This document shows positions 35,460-44,415 of a stretch of DNA of 64,000 bases, in pieces; the stretch's first letter is position 1; each line of letters begins with the position of its first letter. The position numbers and the translations under genes were made by a program. The notes beneath the pieces are model-generated. The model was given only the letters and a program-made list of their open reading frames with translations. It did not search any database and was not told where the DNA came from. Source of the DNA: Methanomicrobiaceae archaeon (GTDB lineage Archaea > Halobacteriota > Methanomicrobia > Methanomicrobiales > Methanomicrobiaceae); NCBI GenBank assembly GCA_016926855.1, contig JAFGNT010000002.1, forward strand, positions 31,546 through 95,545, written 5' to 3'.

Positions 35460-36206
35460 TCATCGGCTCCTCAGAATAAAGAATGCGTAGCCGTACTCAT
35501 CCCCGTGCTCCCGGTACAGTGCGATCTCCCGCTCCGAGAACGCGACCTGCGCTTCTGCGTCGGGACTCCCCGCGGCCGCCTTCTTCAGGTCGGGCAGCCG
35601 TTTCCCGAGCGGGATGTAGTAGTTATCCCACCAGACGGAGCCGGGGAGCGGGAAGGTCGCGACCACCTCGTAGCCGGCATTCTCAGCCTTTGCACAGGTC
35701 TCTTTGATCGATGTTATCGCCAGGTAGCAGTCGTTCCAGAAGGCCACCGCCTCCGGCGAGGGCTCGTCGGTGAACCAGACCGACTCCGTGACGCAGGCGT
35801 AGCCGCCCGGCCGGAGCAGCCGTTTCCACAGGGAAAGCCCCTCCCCGAACCCCACGATGAAGATGGAGCTCTCCGCCCAGAGGACGTCGAAGGACGCATC
35901 CCCAAACGGCAGATCGTCCATGGACCCTCTCACCGTCGTGATCCTGTCCCCCACACCGGCCACTCTCGCCTTCCGGTCCAGGTCGTCCAGGAACGGCTGG
36001 TGGATGTCGACCGCAGTGATGCGGCAGCCCGGGCAGATGCGGGCCAGCTCGATCGTCTGCATCCCTGCCCCGCACCCGATATCCAGGATCTCCGGGTGTT
36101 CAGGGAGGTCTTTCAGCATCGAAAACGCTTTTCTGGTGCACTCGTTGCTTCCCGGCCCCTGACGGGGCAGTCCCTCGTGCATTTTTAAGAGAAATGAAAT
36201 ATCCAT
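35460..36206 (-). CDS. Class I SAM-dependent methyltransferase
   Basis: A 248-residue methyltransferase (start ATG 36206; the frame extends further but lacks support). Motif I ILDIGCGAGMQT, motif II AVDIH, and a GSMDDLPFGDASFDVLWAES segment are intact. The following GFGEGLSLWKRLLRPGGY is motif III. The C-terminal half (SIKETCAKAENAGYEVVATF) fits small-molecule methyltransferases of the UbiE/Methyltransf_11 kind. Substrate unknown; single gene. Confidence 0.88.
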   Translation of the reverse strand: MDISFLLKMHEGLPRQGPGSNECTRKAFSMLKDLPEHPEILDIGCGAGMQTIELARICPGCRITAVDIHQPFLDDLDRKARVAGVGDRITTVRGSMDDLPFGDASFDVLWAESSIFIVGFGEGLSLWKRLLRPGGYACVTESVWFTDEPSPEAVAFWNDCYLAITSIKETCAKAENAGYEVVATFPLPGSVWWDNYYIPLGKRLPDLKKAAAGSPDAEAQVAFSEREIALYREHGDEYGYAFFILRSR

Positions 36207-36447
36207 TCTCGTTATTGCGTCGCCTGAACGCATAAAGGGGCGGGTGACAGGCCGGGCCCGGCCGGCCATGCAGACCAGACCGAATCACGCTGCAGTATCT
36301 CCCCCTCTCCCTGATAAGACATTCACGCCCCGCACCCTTTCATACTCACCGGCGAAAAGCCACTGTTTTAGTGGAGCTGAAAAGATCAGCATTCCGGCGC
36401 CGGAAGTATAATCCCAGCAGATTTACGATAGATTATCAGGGATCGGG

Positions 36448-37203
36448 ATGAAAGGACTCATTATGGACAGAACCGCACGAAGGCAGAGAATAAGAAAAGG
36501 GCTCATCTTTCTCTCGTTTATGCTCTACCCTGTCACTTTTGCCTACATATCCTGCCCCATAATTACAGAAGGTGCCTCCATGGGGATCGTGACCGGCGGC
36601 CTGATTGTATTTTTCCTGCTTTTCATCGGATCGCTCTTTGCCGGCCGGGTCTGGTGCGGATATGTATGTCCTTCCGGAGGATTGCAGGAGATCTATCGCT
36701 GTGCATATGACAGGCCTCTCCGGACCCGGAAACTGGATATGCTGAAGTATCTCGTTTTCCTCGGAATCTTCGGAAGCCTGTTTTATGCAGCGTATACTGC
36801 CGGCGGTTTTTCTGCAATCGACCTCTTTTACAGGACCGAAAGTGGGATCTCGATCGCTGCACCGGGCGGTGTGGCCTCATTCCTGGGACCGGTCGTCGTG
36901 ATTACGGTCTTTGCCCTCATCTTCGGAAGACGCGGTTTCTGCCACACATTCTGCCCTATAGCAGTGATGCTTATCATCGGCCGGAAGATCCGCAACCTTT
37001 TCGGCTGGCCGGCCCTCCACCTGGAGGCAGAGAAGGAGAGCTGCATCGATTGCAGGAAATGCTCGGAAGCATGTCCGATGACCCTTGATGTGAACAAAAT
37101 GGTCCGGGAGGAGAAGATGGAACAGACGGATTGCATCCTTTGCGGCAGCTGTGTGGACATCTGCCCCACAGGTGCGATCATATACTCCGTAAAGGGCCGG
37201 TGA
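36448..37203 (+). CDS. NapH/MauN-like membrane ferredoxin
   Basis: A 251-residue membrane protein with about five helices, a first cysteine motif WCGYVCPSGG (about residue 70), a second FCHTFCPIA (about 165), and two [4Fe-4S] motifs at the C-terminus, CIDCRKCSEACP and CILCGSCVDICP. Proteins of this NapH/YccM type pass electrons between the membrane and soluble ferredoxin partners. The partner is not encoded nearby. Start is ATG 36448 or ATG 36463. Confidence 0.88.
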   Translation: MKGLIMDRTARRQRIRKGLIFLSFMLYPVTFAYISCPIITEGASMGIVTGGLIVFFLLFIGSLFAGRVWCGYVCPSGGLQEIYRCAYDRPLRTRKLDMLKYLVFLGIFGSLFYAAYTAGGFSAIDLFYRTESGISIAAPGGVASFLGPVVVITVFALIFGRRGFCHTFCPIAVMLIIGRKIRNLFGWPALHLEAEKESCIDCRKCSEACPMTLDVNKMVREEKMEQTDCILCGSCVDICPTGAIIYSVKGR

Positions 37204-37453
37204 ATGCCGGGTTTTATGGAGGACCTTGGATTAAACACGCGAACTTGGGTGAAGCACGTGAAAGAGGTTGATTTTTCCGGGTCCCCACAATTCGTCCACC
37301 GGAAGGGGAGTGGTTTCCCCTGTATCTAAAACAGGTTTGAGTCCGGCAATCACGTTTTCTGTTTTAGAAATTGCAGTCGTTATTATGAAACCCGATTTTC
37401 AGGGTAATTCTGTTTGGAAAAATGAGGGTTATCTAAATTGAATATATCTGTTT

Positions 37454-37837
37454 TCAGCAAACTGCACACGACATGCCTATGGTTCCGCATGGAAGATTAA
37501 ACTCATTTACATCCATTGCAATGAGAAATTTCGGAGTATATTTATTCCTTATTTCAAGAGTGAGTTGAATATTCAGCTCAATTTTCTCATTTGAGACATC
37601 AATTTGAACTTCAATTTCACGCGGCTTCATGAGTGCATATTTTGAGACACCGAATCGTTTCGAAGCATTCAGTATCTCCACGCCCTTGATGAAATTTTCT
37701 TCACCGATATCAATTATGACATTATCCAAATTCAGTGAGTGTACATATTTGGCTCCTTTGACAAACAGATACAGACTGTCATTTTCAAAATCATAATCTA
37801 TGGTATCTGCATCGGTATGATTTTGACTAGTAACCAT
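37454..37837 (-). CDS. DUF2283-like protein, putative antitoxin
   Basis: A 127-residue protein with the DUF2283 pattern IDYDFENDSLYLFV...VIIDIGEENFIKGVEILNASKRFG. It starts directly after the stop of the DUF4258-like gene (TAGATG) with GGAGGAGAG as its ribosome binding site. DUF2283 proteins are commonly paired with DUF4258 proteins in loci predicted to be toxin-antitoxin systems. The gene pair is clearly more AT-rich than its surroundings, a sign of recent transfer. Toxin-antitoxin function is inferred from the pairing. Confidence 0.72.
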   Translation of the reverse strand: MVTSQNHTDADTIDYDFENDSLYLFVKGAKYVHSLNLDNVIIDIGEENFIKGVEILNASKRFGVSKYALMKPREIEVQIDVSNEKIELNIQLTLEIRNKYTPKFLIAMDVNEFNLPCGTIGMSCAVC

Positions 37838-38152
37838 CTATCTCACTCTCCTCCTTTTTTCTTTTTTGTAACAGGTGATTAACCGTACTATTATTTCAGG
37901 ATTGGTATCATCCAGCGCAATTAGCAAAGCGAGGTCATAATCCTCATTTAAATTGAAGAGGATTTCGAATTTATTCTTTTCCTGATTTGATATTGCGACG
38001 GGATCACCGGTTCTGAGCAGTTCATACATACCATCAATATCAGGCATTACATCATCTCTCCGTTCCTCGAGACGCATCATGAAGTGACTGGTATTTCTCA
38101 GGTTCTGCCGTTTTAGTTCGGAAAGTGACTGCAAGAATATTGAGATATTCAT
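37838..38152 (-). CDS. DUF4258-like protein, putative toxin
   Basis: A 104-residue protein with HFMMRLEERRDDV near the N-terminus and a beta-rich C-terminal half (NKFEILFNLN, LALLIALDD, IIVRLITCYKKEKRR), compatible with the RelE-like/DUF4258 fold of mRNA-targeting toxins. It is the first gene of an AT-rich two-gene operon with a DUF2283-like partner. No single catalytic motif is diagnostic in this family, so activity is uncertain. Confidence 0.62.
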   Translation of the reverse strand: MNISIFLQSLSELKRQNLRNTSHFMMRLEERRDDVMPDIDGMYELLRTGDPVAISNQEKNKFEILFNLNEDYDLALLIALDDTNPEIIVRLITCYKKEKRRRVR

Positions 38153-38435
38153 TGTATCACATGCAATTTTGAATATTCTCTATTAAGCCATTCGTATACG
38201 TTGAGAATGTTACATTGAATAGGAACAGGGGATGACGTATCCGCATATGCTTCAATTTTTCATGCCGGGAGGATATCTCCGCTCATCGGGGAGACTGCTT
38301 CTTTTTCGATTTCACATCCGCCCAGTTCCCTGTCCCGGCGGACGCCTTCACCCGTTCAAGGAGCACCGGCGCCAGTTCATACTCCCGCTCCCCCTACCAC
38401 AACCTTCATCCTCCACCCCCCCGCTACACTCCCCC

Positions 38436-39203
38436 ATGGACACCGGACTGCGTGACACCTTCACCGGCCTCTGGGACCGCTCCTTCCCGGGGGCGGAGCT
38501 TCCGATCACGTTCGAACTGGGCGGCACGGCCGACGGCGTGGAGCGGGCCCCGGCCCCGAATCGCTGGCGGTGCTTCGTCTGCGACCTTGCGAAGGTGCGG
38601 CGCGGAACGAGCCTCGTCTTCGGCGGGGAGGCGATCGGATGCCGCGGGGCGAGGTTCTACCTCGGGTATGATACCGAACGGTTTGCGGACTTCCGCTACT
38701 TCCTCTCCTGCGGGAAGCCCGGCATGGAGGGAGAGCGCTACAAGCAGACGCCGGAGATCGTCGATGCCCTCGACCGGGGGACCGAACATATCCCCTCCGC
38801 AGGAAAGGACTATCTCTTCAAACGCTGGGACCGCCTGACGGAGGCGGACGACCCGGACGCCGTCGTCTTCTTCGCACGGGGAGAAGTCCTCTCGGGCCTC
38901 TTCACGCTCGCAAACTTCGACCAGCCCGATCCCTACGGAGTCGTCTGCCCGTTCGGTGCCGGGTGCAGCTCCATCGTCCACTACCCCTGGCTCGAGCAGC
39001 AGAAGGAGCACCCGAAGGCGGTGCTCGGGATGTTCGACCCCTCCGCACGGCCCTGTGTCCCGACGGATGTACTGACGATGGCCGTGCCCATGAAGAAGTT
39101 CGAACGGATGATCGGATGCATGGAGGAGAGTTTCCTGACGACGGGGTCGTGGGAGAAAGTGAAGAAAAAGATTGCCCGGAGCACCGCGCTCCATGCACCC
39201 TGA
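38436..39203 (+). CDS. DUF169 domain protein
   Basis: A 255-residue cytosolic protein. The start at ATG 38436 gives the family N-terminus; the 68 codons upstream in the same frame are not protein-like. Cysteines in RWRCFVCDLAKVRRG and VVCPFGAGCSSIVHYP, and the segment VLGMFDPSARPCVP, are typical of DUF169, a family in methanogens and anaerobes with unknown, possibly metal- or redox-related, function. No operon partner. Confidence 0.83.
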   Translation: MDTGLRDTFTGLWDRSFPGAELPITFELGGTADGVERAPAPNRWRCFVCDLAKVRRGTSLVFGGEAIGCRGARFYLGYDTERFADFRYFLSCGKPGMEGERYKQTPEIVDALDRGTEHIPSAGKDYLFKRWDRLTEADDPDAVVFFARGEVLSGLFTLANFDQPDPYGVVCPFGAGCSSIVHYPWLEQQKEHPKAVLGMFDPSARPCVPTDVLTMAVPMKKFERMIGCMEESFLTTGSWEKVKKKIARSTALHAP

Positions 39204-39382
39204 ACAGCCCGGAACCAATCTGTCCACATTTTCATTGTGTCGAGGGTTGATATGATTATATGACCAGACGCAGATAATTATTAGATAATTAATTCAGGAC
39301 ATCGCTGCCATCGGCTTCTGTCCGTGACGACTTTCCACCCTGAAAGAGTCCCCGGGAAGGTGTTCTGTGGGGATCCCTCATC

Positions 39383-40018
39383 ATGAATCAGGAAGAAATT
39401 CGAGGAAAATGCCCGGAACTCGGATCATGTAAAACTCGTGGCGAGCTTGGGCAGGCGATTGCCGGGATCGTGCTCTCGTACTCCCCGAGTGACCTCCGGC
39501 AGATGCGGTGGAATTTCGCCGGGAAGGTCCGGGACATCAACCCGGACCTGCGGAAAAAACTTGAAGAGAAGATCACCGAGCACCTGCATGGGACCTACCA
39601 GGCACTCCGGCTTATGCACCAGCAGAGGAATTTCACCCGCATGGGCGAAATTCTTCCCAAGGAAGCGGGTGAATACTGGAAGATGGTGGCAGCCCTGTGT
39701 GCTGCGGACGAGGGGGAAAAGGTCAGGTTACGGTTCCTGAAATTCCTTCTCTCCGGATTCTGCATGTTCGTTCAGGACCTCCCCGGCCACCCGGTCGGCA
39801 TGCCGTTCCCCGGCGGGGATAAGGTCGCAATCATTGACGGGATCTATTACTGCCCTGTCAGGGAGAAGGCAAACGATGTCGATTCCGCCCTCTGCCCCTT
39901 CTGCCCGGCCCTGCAGACCCCGGAGAGCGGGTATTTGAAACCACCGGTAAAGGCGAGCAGACACCGTAAGCAGGAGTTCCTCCGCCAGACCTTTGACCGG
40001 CATCATTACAACGGGTGA
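39383..40018 (+). CDS. UPF0305/DUF2115 family protein
   Basis: A 211-residue protein restricted to methanogens. It shows the C-terminal cysteine pattern YYCPVREKANDVDSALCPFC and an N-terminal helical half. Function is unknown. Single gene with no recognised partner; the start is the first ATG of the frame and fits the family length. Confidence 0.8.
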   Translation: MNQEEIRGKCPELGSCKTRGELGQAIAGIVLSYSPSDLRQMRWNFAGKVRDINPDLRKKLEEKITEHLHGTYQALRLMHQQRNFTRMGEILPKEAGEYWKMVAALCAADEGEKVRLRFLKFLLSGFCMFVQDLPGHPVGMPFPGGDKVAIIDGIYYCPVREKANDVDSALCPFCPALQTPESGYLKPPVKASRHRKQEFLRQTFDRHHYNG

Positions 40019-40134
40019 ATGAGGGGAACAAAAGAATGCGGGATTATCGTTACGGCGCGATTTTTCGAACTTTTTTATGCAATCTCTTCGGGGCGTTATT
40101 TTTTTCATCACGTGATTGTTATAGTGTCAACAGG

Positions 40135-40172
40135 TATGTCCGGAAATAAAAACAGTTATGTCCGGAAATAAA
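40135..40172 (+). repeat. 16-nt direct repeat overlapping a start codon
   Basis: TATGTCCGGAAATAAA occurs at 40135-40150 and 40157-40172, a 22-nt tandem duplication. The second copy contains the candidate ATG of the following lipoprotein gene; the first copy's ATG runs into a stop after 11 codons. Confidence 0.6.
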
Positions 40173-40739
40173 CAATCACCTTATTTGATGAAAATCCAGT
40201 TCCTCACGGTTTTTATCTTATTGGCTGCATTGCTGCTGAGTGCAGGATGCACCGGAACGTCTCCCACCGAGTCCGATATCGGCAATGGGACTGCAGTCCC
40301 GTTCAGTACTGCAACGAGTCCGGCTCCGGAAACCTGTACATTTGACGATCTGATCGGGGACGCTGAAACGCACTTTATTACTGGAGATTCCTGCTATTTC
40401 AGGACTCATAATCCAATGGATTTCCTTGAGGACCTGCGCATGCATCCTCATCAGCCGGCCATGGTCCTCGATGTACCTGATGGCTGGATCACGCTCCACG
40501 ATGCGGAGCTGCTGATGCAGGAGATTGATTCCGATGAACCTGCCGGCCCGGTCGTATCGCCGATAAGCTCATACTGGCCGTTTAACCAGACCTCGACGGT
40601 CGGGAACGAAGCACTCTTCCTTCTGGAAGGGTACCGGACCGGGACGTATCCCCCGGACCTCTGTTCCCTGTATTATTTCACACCGAACAGAACCGGGGTG
40701 CGATCGTGGTGGAATACCTCCGGGAAGCAGGGGCACTGA
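40158..40739 (+). CDS. Putative lipoprotein
   Basis: A 193-residue exported protein. A hydrophobic segment (FLTVFILLAALLL) ends in a lipobox (LSAGC), so the mature protein would be lipid-anchored; ATG 40188 is an alternative start closer to that segment. A threonine/serine/proline linker leads to a domain with CYFRTHNP and VRSWWN motifs. The RTHNP motif recurs in the next protein, and a decayed copy of the C-terminus is at 33975. Function unknown. Confidence 0.65.
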   Translation: MSGNKQSPYLMKIQFLTVFILLAALLLSAGCTGTSPTESDIGNGTAVPFSTATSPAPETCTFDDLIGDAETHFITGDSCYFRTHNPMDFLEDLRMHPHQPAMVLDVPDGWITLHDAELLMQEIDSDEPAGPVVSPISSYWPFNQTSTVGNEALFLLEGYRTGTYPPDLCSLYYFTPNRTGVRSWWNTSGKQGH

Positions 40740-40748
40740 GAATTTTTC

Positions 40749-41006
40749 GTGAATCTCCTACAAGTATATCCGGAAGATGCTGGCCGGCCGTGGCTCTATG
40801 ACCGGGAATCGATCTCGAATACCGCGTCATTCCTCATCAGAACACACAATCCGCTCACAGAGGAACAGATCGAGATTTTACGGAGAACCGGGGTTCGCAA
40901 ACTCGCCCCCTCGGAGATCGATACGATATACCACAGCCTTATCGAGGAGGATCAGGTCGAAGGTGTCAGGGAACTGGAATGGGTAGAGGATGTCTCTCCC
41001 CCCTAA
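40749..41006 (+). CDS. Hypothetical protein with RTHNP motif
   Basis: An 85-residue soluble protein starting at GTG 40749, 9 nt after the lipoprotein gene. It contains SFLIRTHNPLTEEQIEIL and ends VRELEWVEDVSPP, a layout that recalls the small inhibitor-like propeptides of subtilases (a charged helix followed by a strand near the C-terminus). That resemblance is weak. The RTHNP motif shared with the preceding lipoprotein suggests the two work together or arose from one another. Its stop codon lies inside a 27-nt direct repeat. Confidence 0.5.
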   Translation: MNLLQVYPEDAGRPWLYDRESISNTASFLIRTHNPLTEEQIEILRRTGVRKLAPSEIDTIYHSLIEEDQVEGVRELEWVEDVSPP

Positions 41007-41081
41007 GCGTAAGGATCAAGTGGTTTCCCGCACCACGACCAGAAACGGTGATACCTCTCCCCCCTAAGCGTAAGGATCAAG
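40994..41081 (+). repeat. 27-nt direct repeat, two copies 61 nt apart
   Basis: An identical 27-nt sequence (CTCTCCCCCCTAAGCGTAAG followed by GATCAAG) at 40994-41020 and 41055-41081. Copy 1 contains the stop of the preceding gene; copy 2 is preceded by GATAC as copy 1 is by GATGT, so the second looks like a leftover of another gene end of the same kind. Confidence 0.65.
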
Positions 41082-41278
41082 CGTAGATCCTGTGTAACAG
41101 CATCAGTCCAATGTCATAGACCTCACATGAGTACTGGTATTGCAACACCTGAAAAAGAAATCCGGTTTGTTCTTGGTCGTATCCGTTCGTAATCTCGATC
41201 CCAGAACCATATTGAACGGGAGCTTCGCAGGCAGACGAGATCGCAATGTTTAAAAAGACAACCTCCTAATGTTGACAC

Positions 41279-41725
41279 GTGTCTCTCCCATTAAACGACC
41301 GGCAGTTTGAGTTCTGGAGGCTCCGGCGCAATGGTCTTGCCAATATACGCATCGCAGAACTCTTCCATATATCCCGCCAGGCGGTCTCGAAGGCGCTCCT
41401 TTCCATGGACGGCAAGGTGGAAACCACGCTTCTTGAGATGGCCCACGCGAACCAGATCGAGGTGGAATCGCTGAACGCGGAGAATGGGATGCTCTTCGGG
41501 CGATCGATCCCGTTCGATGCAGCCGCCATCATCTTCGTATCGGTGAAATACGGGGTGCAGGTCTGGTACGAACACGAGGGAGACTGCGGTTCCTGCCCCC
41601 GGTACACGCAATGTATCGAATTGCTCTGGGATTTTGCAGACGAGATGGGGGTTGAACTGACAATAACCGACGATCCGACAGGGATGGCAGATGAGCTGTT
41701 TGCAAAACTGAGGGAGATGGTGTGA
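41279..41725 (+). CDS. Helix-turn-helix transcriptional regulator of the DUF1673 cluster
   Basis: A 148-residue protein with an N-terminal helix-turn-helix (about 8-45: DRQFEFWRLRRNGLANIRIA, then FHISRQAVSKALLSMD) and a C-terminal domain with GDCGSCPRYTQC, a cysteine cluster that could bind metal. It starts at GTG 41279, apparently with little leader. The first DUF1673 gene overlaps its end by 4 nt, so the regulator and three DUF1673 genes form one operon, which it probably controls. Confidence 0.8.
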   Translation: MSLPLNDRQFEFWRLRRNGLANIRIAELFHISRQAVSKALLSMDGKVETTLLEMAHANQIEVESLNAENGMLFGRSIPFDAAAIIFVSVKYGVQVWYEHEGDCGSCPRYTQCIELLWDFADEMGVELTITDDPTGMADELFAKLREMV

Positions 41726-42372
41726 GCATGCCCATTCTGAATACTCTACGGGCCTTTTTGGGCTGGTGCCCGATGGCCGGACCTTCGAAGGTGAAACTGC
41801 CGGTACACCCGGAGTTCGACACGGCGGCGGACATACCGGCGGGTGACGATGGGACCATGGCGATTTCTCACGGCTGGTGGAACCGCTACCACAACCAGGT
41901 GCTGGTCACGGCGGTTATCGTCTCGGCGTCGGCAGCGGCACTCGTTCTCCGGGTCGGGGAGCTACCTGAATACTATATGCATGGCGGTATTGCCATCGGG
42001 ATTGGCTCAGCGATAGGATTCCTGCTCAGTTACCGGAAGCGATATGCACGGGTTGCTGCAGGTGCCTTCGCAAGGGCAGGCGGGAACTGGAAAAAGCGTG
42101 TCATCCGGTATATGAAATCACTGACAATATTTTCCGCAGCGGCATCGATTGTTGTGATCGCCGTCGGTGTGGCGTTTTTTGCACTGCTGGGCATGCCTGG
42201 ACCGATTTTCGCATTTTTGCTGGGGATGAGCATCACCTGGTGGGCTCTCTACTGCATCACGGTCTTCTGGGAACGGGGACACCGGATGACGCTGGTATCG
42301 GATGGAGGCTGGATGTATGCGGTGGATTCCGCGATGACGGGCGACAACGGAGAAGGGATAAGGGTGCGATGA
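41722..42372 (+). CDS. DUF1673 family membrane protein (copy 1)
   Basis: A 216-residue protein with the N-terminal family signature LRAFLGWCPMA and four membrane helices in two pairs (about 55-95 and 135-180), separated by a basic loop. Starts at GTG 41722 (overlapping the regulator stop) or ATG 41728. DUF1673 proteins are known mainly from methanogens and have no assigned role. Followed by two further GWCP proteins. Confidence 0.78.
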   Translation: MSMPILNTLRAFLGWCPMAGPSKVKLPVHPEFDTAADIPAGDDGTMAISHGWWNRYHNQVLVTAVIVSASAAALVLRVGELPEYYMHGGIAIGIGSAIGFLLSYRKRYARVAAGAFARAGGNWKKRVIRYMKSLTIFSAAASIVVIAVGVAFFALLGMPGPIFAFLLGMSITWWALYCITVFWERGHRMTLVSDGGWMYAVDSAMTGDNGEGIRVR

Positions 42373-43205
42373 CGAAATTTGCCGACGTGGTACGAAAATA
42401 CCTGGGGTGGTGCCCACTTGCGAACATGCCGGTGGAGAGAAGACAGGCGAGCGGAATGGGGTATCCACATCTTCCGGGCTCGCCGGATGTCTCCGCCTCC
42501 GGTGAAGAGGGAACGGTGGTGAACTGCGACCTCATCAGCCCGCGGATATTACTCGCGACGCTCTTCGCCTTCGCCGGGTTCTTCCTCCTCTTCGTGTTCT
42601 GCTTCTTCCTGCCGGAATGGCGCCCCGCGTTCTATCTTCTCATTGGGCTCGCGTTCGTCGCGTATGCCGCGGTACAATTCTATTTCAACAGGAAACGGGC
42701 TGTGATGGAGTTCCTTCAAAATAGTATTATCATCCGACGACCGATCCTCGGAGCGCTCGTCATAGAGAAGTGGTCTGTCAGGGCAATCAAGGTGAAAAAG
42801 ACAAAATTTCCTGTGCCCCCACGGGTGTTTGCAGTGCTCTGTCTCCTGTCGGTTGCGGCTGTGGTTTTCAATTTGATCCATTGTGATCTGTTCCGATTGG
42901 TGAACGGTCAGGCCGTAACCCCCGACGTCGGCTATTACCTGCTGTTTACCCTCGGTTTCGCGGCATTTCTGCTGGAGCTCTGCTATCACGCCTGTTCCCG
43001 GCTGCATTATCCCGGCTTTGTGAAAATAGCACTCGCGGGCGGCGAGACAGTCCATCTCTATGCGGAGAATCCCGGCGAGCTCGCGGCGAGAGTGGGAGGG
43101 TATTCTGACCGAATGCTCCGGTTCGGGCCGGAACATCCGGCCGGTACCCCCGATGTGCTCCCTTTCAGAGAGGGAACCGATCGGGAAATTCCCGGAAGAA
43201 GGTGA
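42369..43205 (+). CDS. DUF1673-related membrane protein (copy 2)
   Basis: A 278-residue protein beginning KFADVVRKYLGWCPLANMP, with the same GWCP signature as its neighbours, four predicted helices in two pairs (about 58-100 and 155-215), and a longer cytoplasmic C-terminus. ATG 42369 overlaps the previous stop (ATGA); the frame further upstream is shadow. The divergent sequence after the first 20 residues shows it is an old paralogue. Confidence 0.72.
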   Translation: MTKFADVVRKYLGWCPLANMPVERRQASGMGYPHLPGSPDVSASGEEGTVVNCDLISPRILLATLFAFAGFFLLFVFCFFLPEWRPAFYLLIGLAFVAYAAVQFYFNRKRAVMEFLQNSIIIRRPILGALVIEKWSVRAIKVKKTKFPVPPRVFAVLCLLSVAAVVFNLIHCDLFRLVNGQAVTPDVGYYLLFTLGFAAFLLELCYHACSRLHYPGFVKIALAGGETVHLYAENPGELAARVGGYSDRMLRFGPEHPAGTPDVLPFREGTDREIPGRR

Positions 43206-43212
43206 AGGAACC

Positions 43213-43434
43213 ATGAATTTCGTGAAAAAACTTGAAGTCTGGCTCGGCTGGTGCCCGCATATGGATGCAGCGCCGGATCGCGGACAAATGGGAGTCTCTG
43301 GAATGGTTTTGGCGACCCCCCCTCCTGAGGATATCCCCTTACTGCAGGAGAAAGGGATCGTTGATTATGGCCGGATCATCCTCATGGCGATTTACCTCTT
43401 CCATCGCAGGGAGATCTTCACTACGAACAATTGA
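43213..43434 (+). pseudogene. DUF1673-related protein (copy 3), truncated
   Basis: A 73-residue third member with KKLEVWLGWCPHMDAAPD and a start of the first helix (IILMAIYLF) before an early stop. A full member needs about 140-200 more residues, so it is cut after the first helix. The ribosome binding site (AAGGTGAAGGA) is intact. It may be expressed as a small protein but is most simply a decayed gene. Confidence 0.6.
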
Positions 43435-43531
43435 AATTAGTCATCCATGACCTTTTCAGCAGAACGCGACCATGAGGGCTCCACCTCGGAGATCCCTCAA
43501 TGGTACAGGAATACCAGTCGATTGCACCGTT

Positions 43532-44215
43532 TTAAGTAAGGTTCACCCGATAGTTCTCCTCAACCTCCCGTATTCTCTCTTCTCTTTGCCTGATATGTTC
43601 CCACAGAATTGCTCCGATGATTTCCAGATCTTCATCCGAAAGTGGTGTTGAGAGATCGATTCCGGCATTCTCCGCATCTCTTACAACGCTCTGTGCATAG
43701 ATGTCCCCGACGTCCCAGCAGTCCAGCATTAATTGAGTATACTCATTGCTATACGAGGGGACCGGGGTATAGGCAACTCCGGATTCCGCACCATTGGAAA
43801 TGCTTTCATTCACGGTCATATCCACTGATTCATTTCTCCCAATGTAGCCAAAATCTCCAATCCGGGTTACCGTTTTGCCGAGTAGCTTGTTCGCGCTCAC
43901 CTGAACCGCGTACACTGTTTCGCCATTTTTCCGGACGAAAAACCGGTAATAGAGGGGATCCCCGCCGGAGTCGGGCAGGATGAGGGGTTCCGGGGACACC
44001 ACCGAACCGTTGAACCTGTCGTATGTCGCCTCTCCGGCTTCGCCTTGGGCGAAGAGTTCGAGGACTGCCACTGCTGCCTGAGTCCACCCGCGCTCTAGCG
44101 GGACGGTTGTATTGACGGCTATACACTGTTTATCGGGCGCTACACAGCCGCATACGATGGCGCAGGTCACGATGAGTGCTACTGATGTAAGCGGAGTAAT
44201 TATGCGGGAGTTCAT
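43532..44215 (-). CDS. Putative lipoprotein, unknown family
   Basis: A 227-residue exported protein with a hydrophobic N-terminus (SVALIVTCAIVCGC), a likely lipobox, then a mixed domain (about 30-150) with strands such as YYRFFVRKNGETVYAVQVS that resembles peptidase-propeptide (PepSY-like) folds. A charged helical C-terminus follows. ATG 44215 is preferred over the upstream ATG 44245. Not recognised as a named family. Confidence 0.65.
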   Translation of the reverse strand: MNSRIITPLTSVALIVTCAIVCGCVAPDKQCIAVNTTVPLERGWTQAAVAVLELFAQGEAGEATYDRFNGSVVSPEPLILPDSGGDPLYYRFFVRKNGETVYAVQVSANKLLGKTVTRIGDFGYIGRNESVDMTVNESISNGAESGVAYTPVPSYSNEYTQLMLDCWDVGDIYAQSVVRDAENAGIDLSTPLSDEDLEIIGAILWEHIRQREERIREVEENYRVNLT

Positions 44216-44415
44216 AATATGGCTTCTATTAAGGGATCTATTCAAGCGCTAATAACATTTGTCCATCATTATGGCGGCTGCCGCGCTAAGTGGAAGCAAG
44301 GTACACATGCTTTCAGAAATATAAAATCTGCCCTCCCTCCGGTCGCTGACCAGATAATCCGGGCGGCTGGGAAGAGCAAACGTGATACGTGCACAGGTTC
44401 AGGCTGACCTGATAG

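Noticed and set aside
40994..41081. Repeat-spacer-repeat resembling a minimal CRISPR
   Set aside because: Only two copies, the repeat contains a gene's stop codon, no cas genes are in the window and there is no leader.
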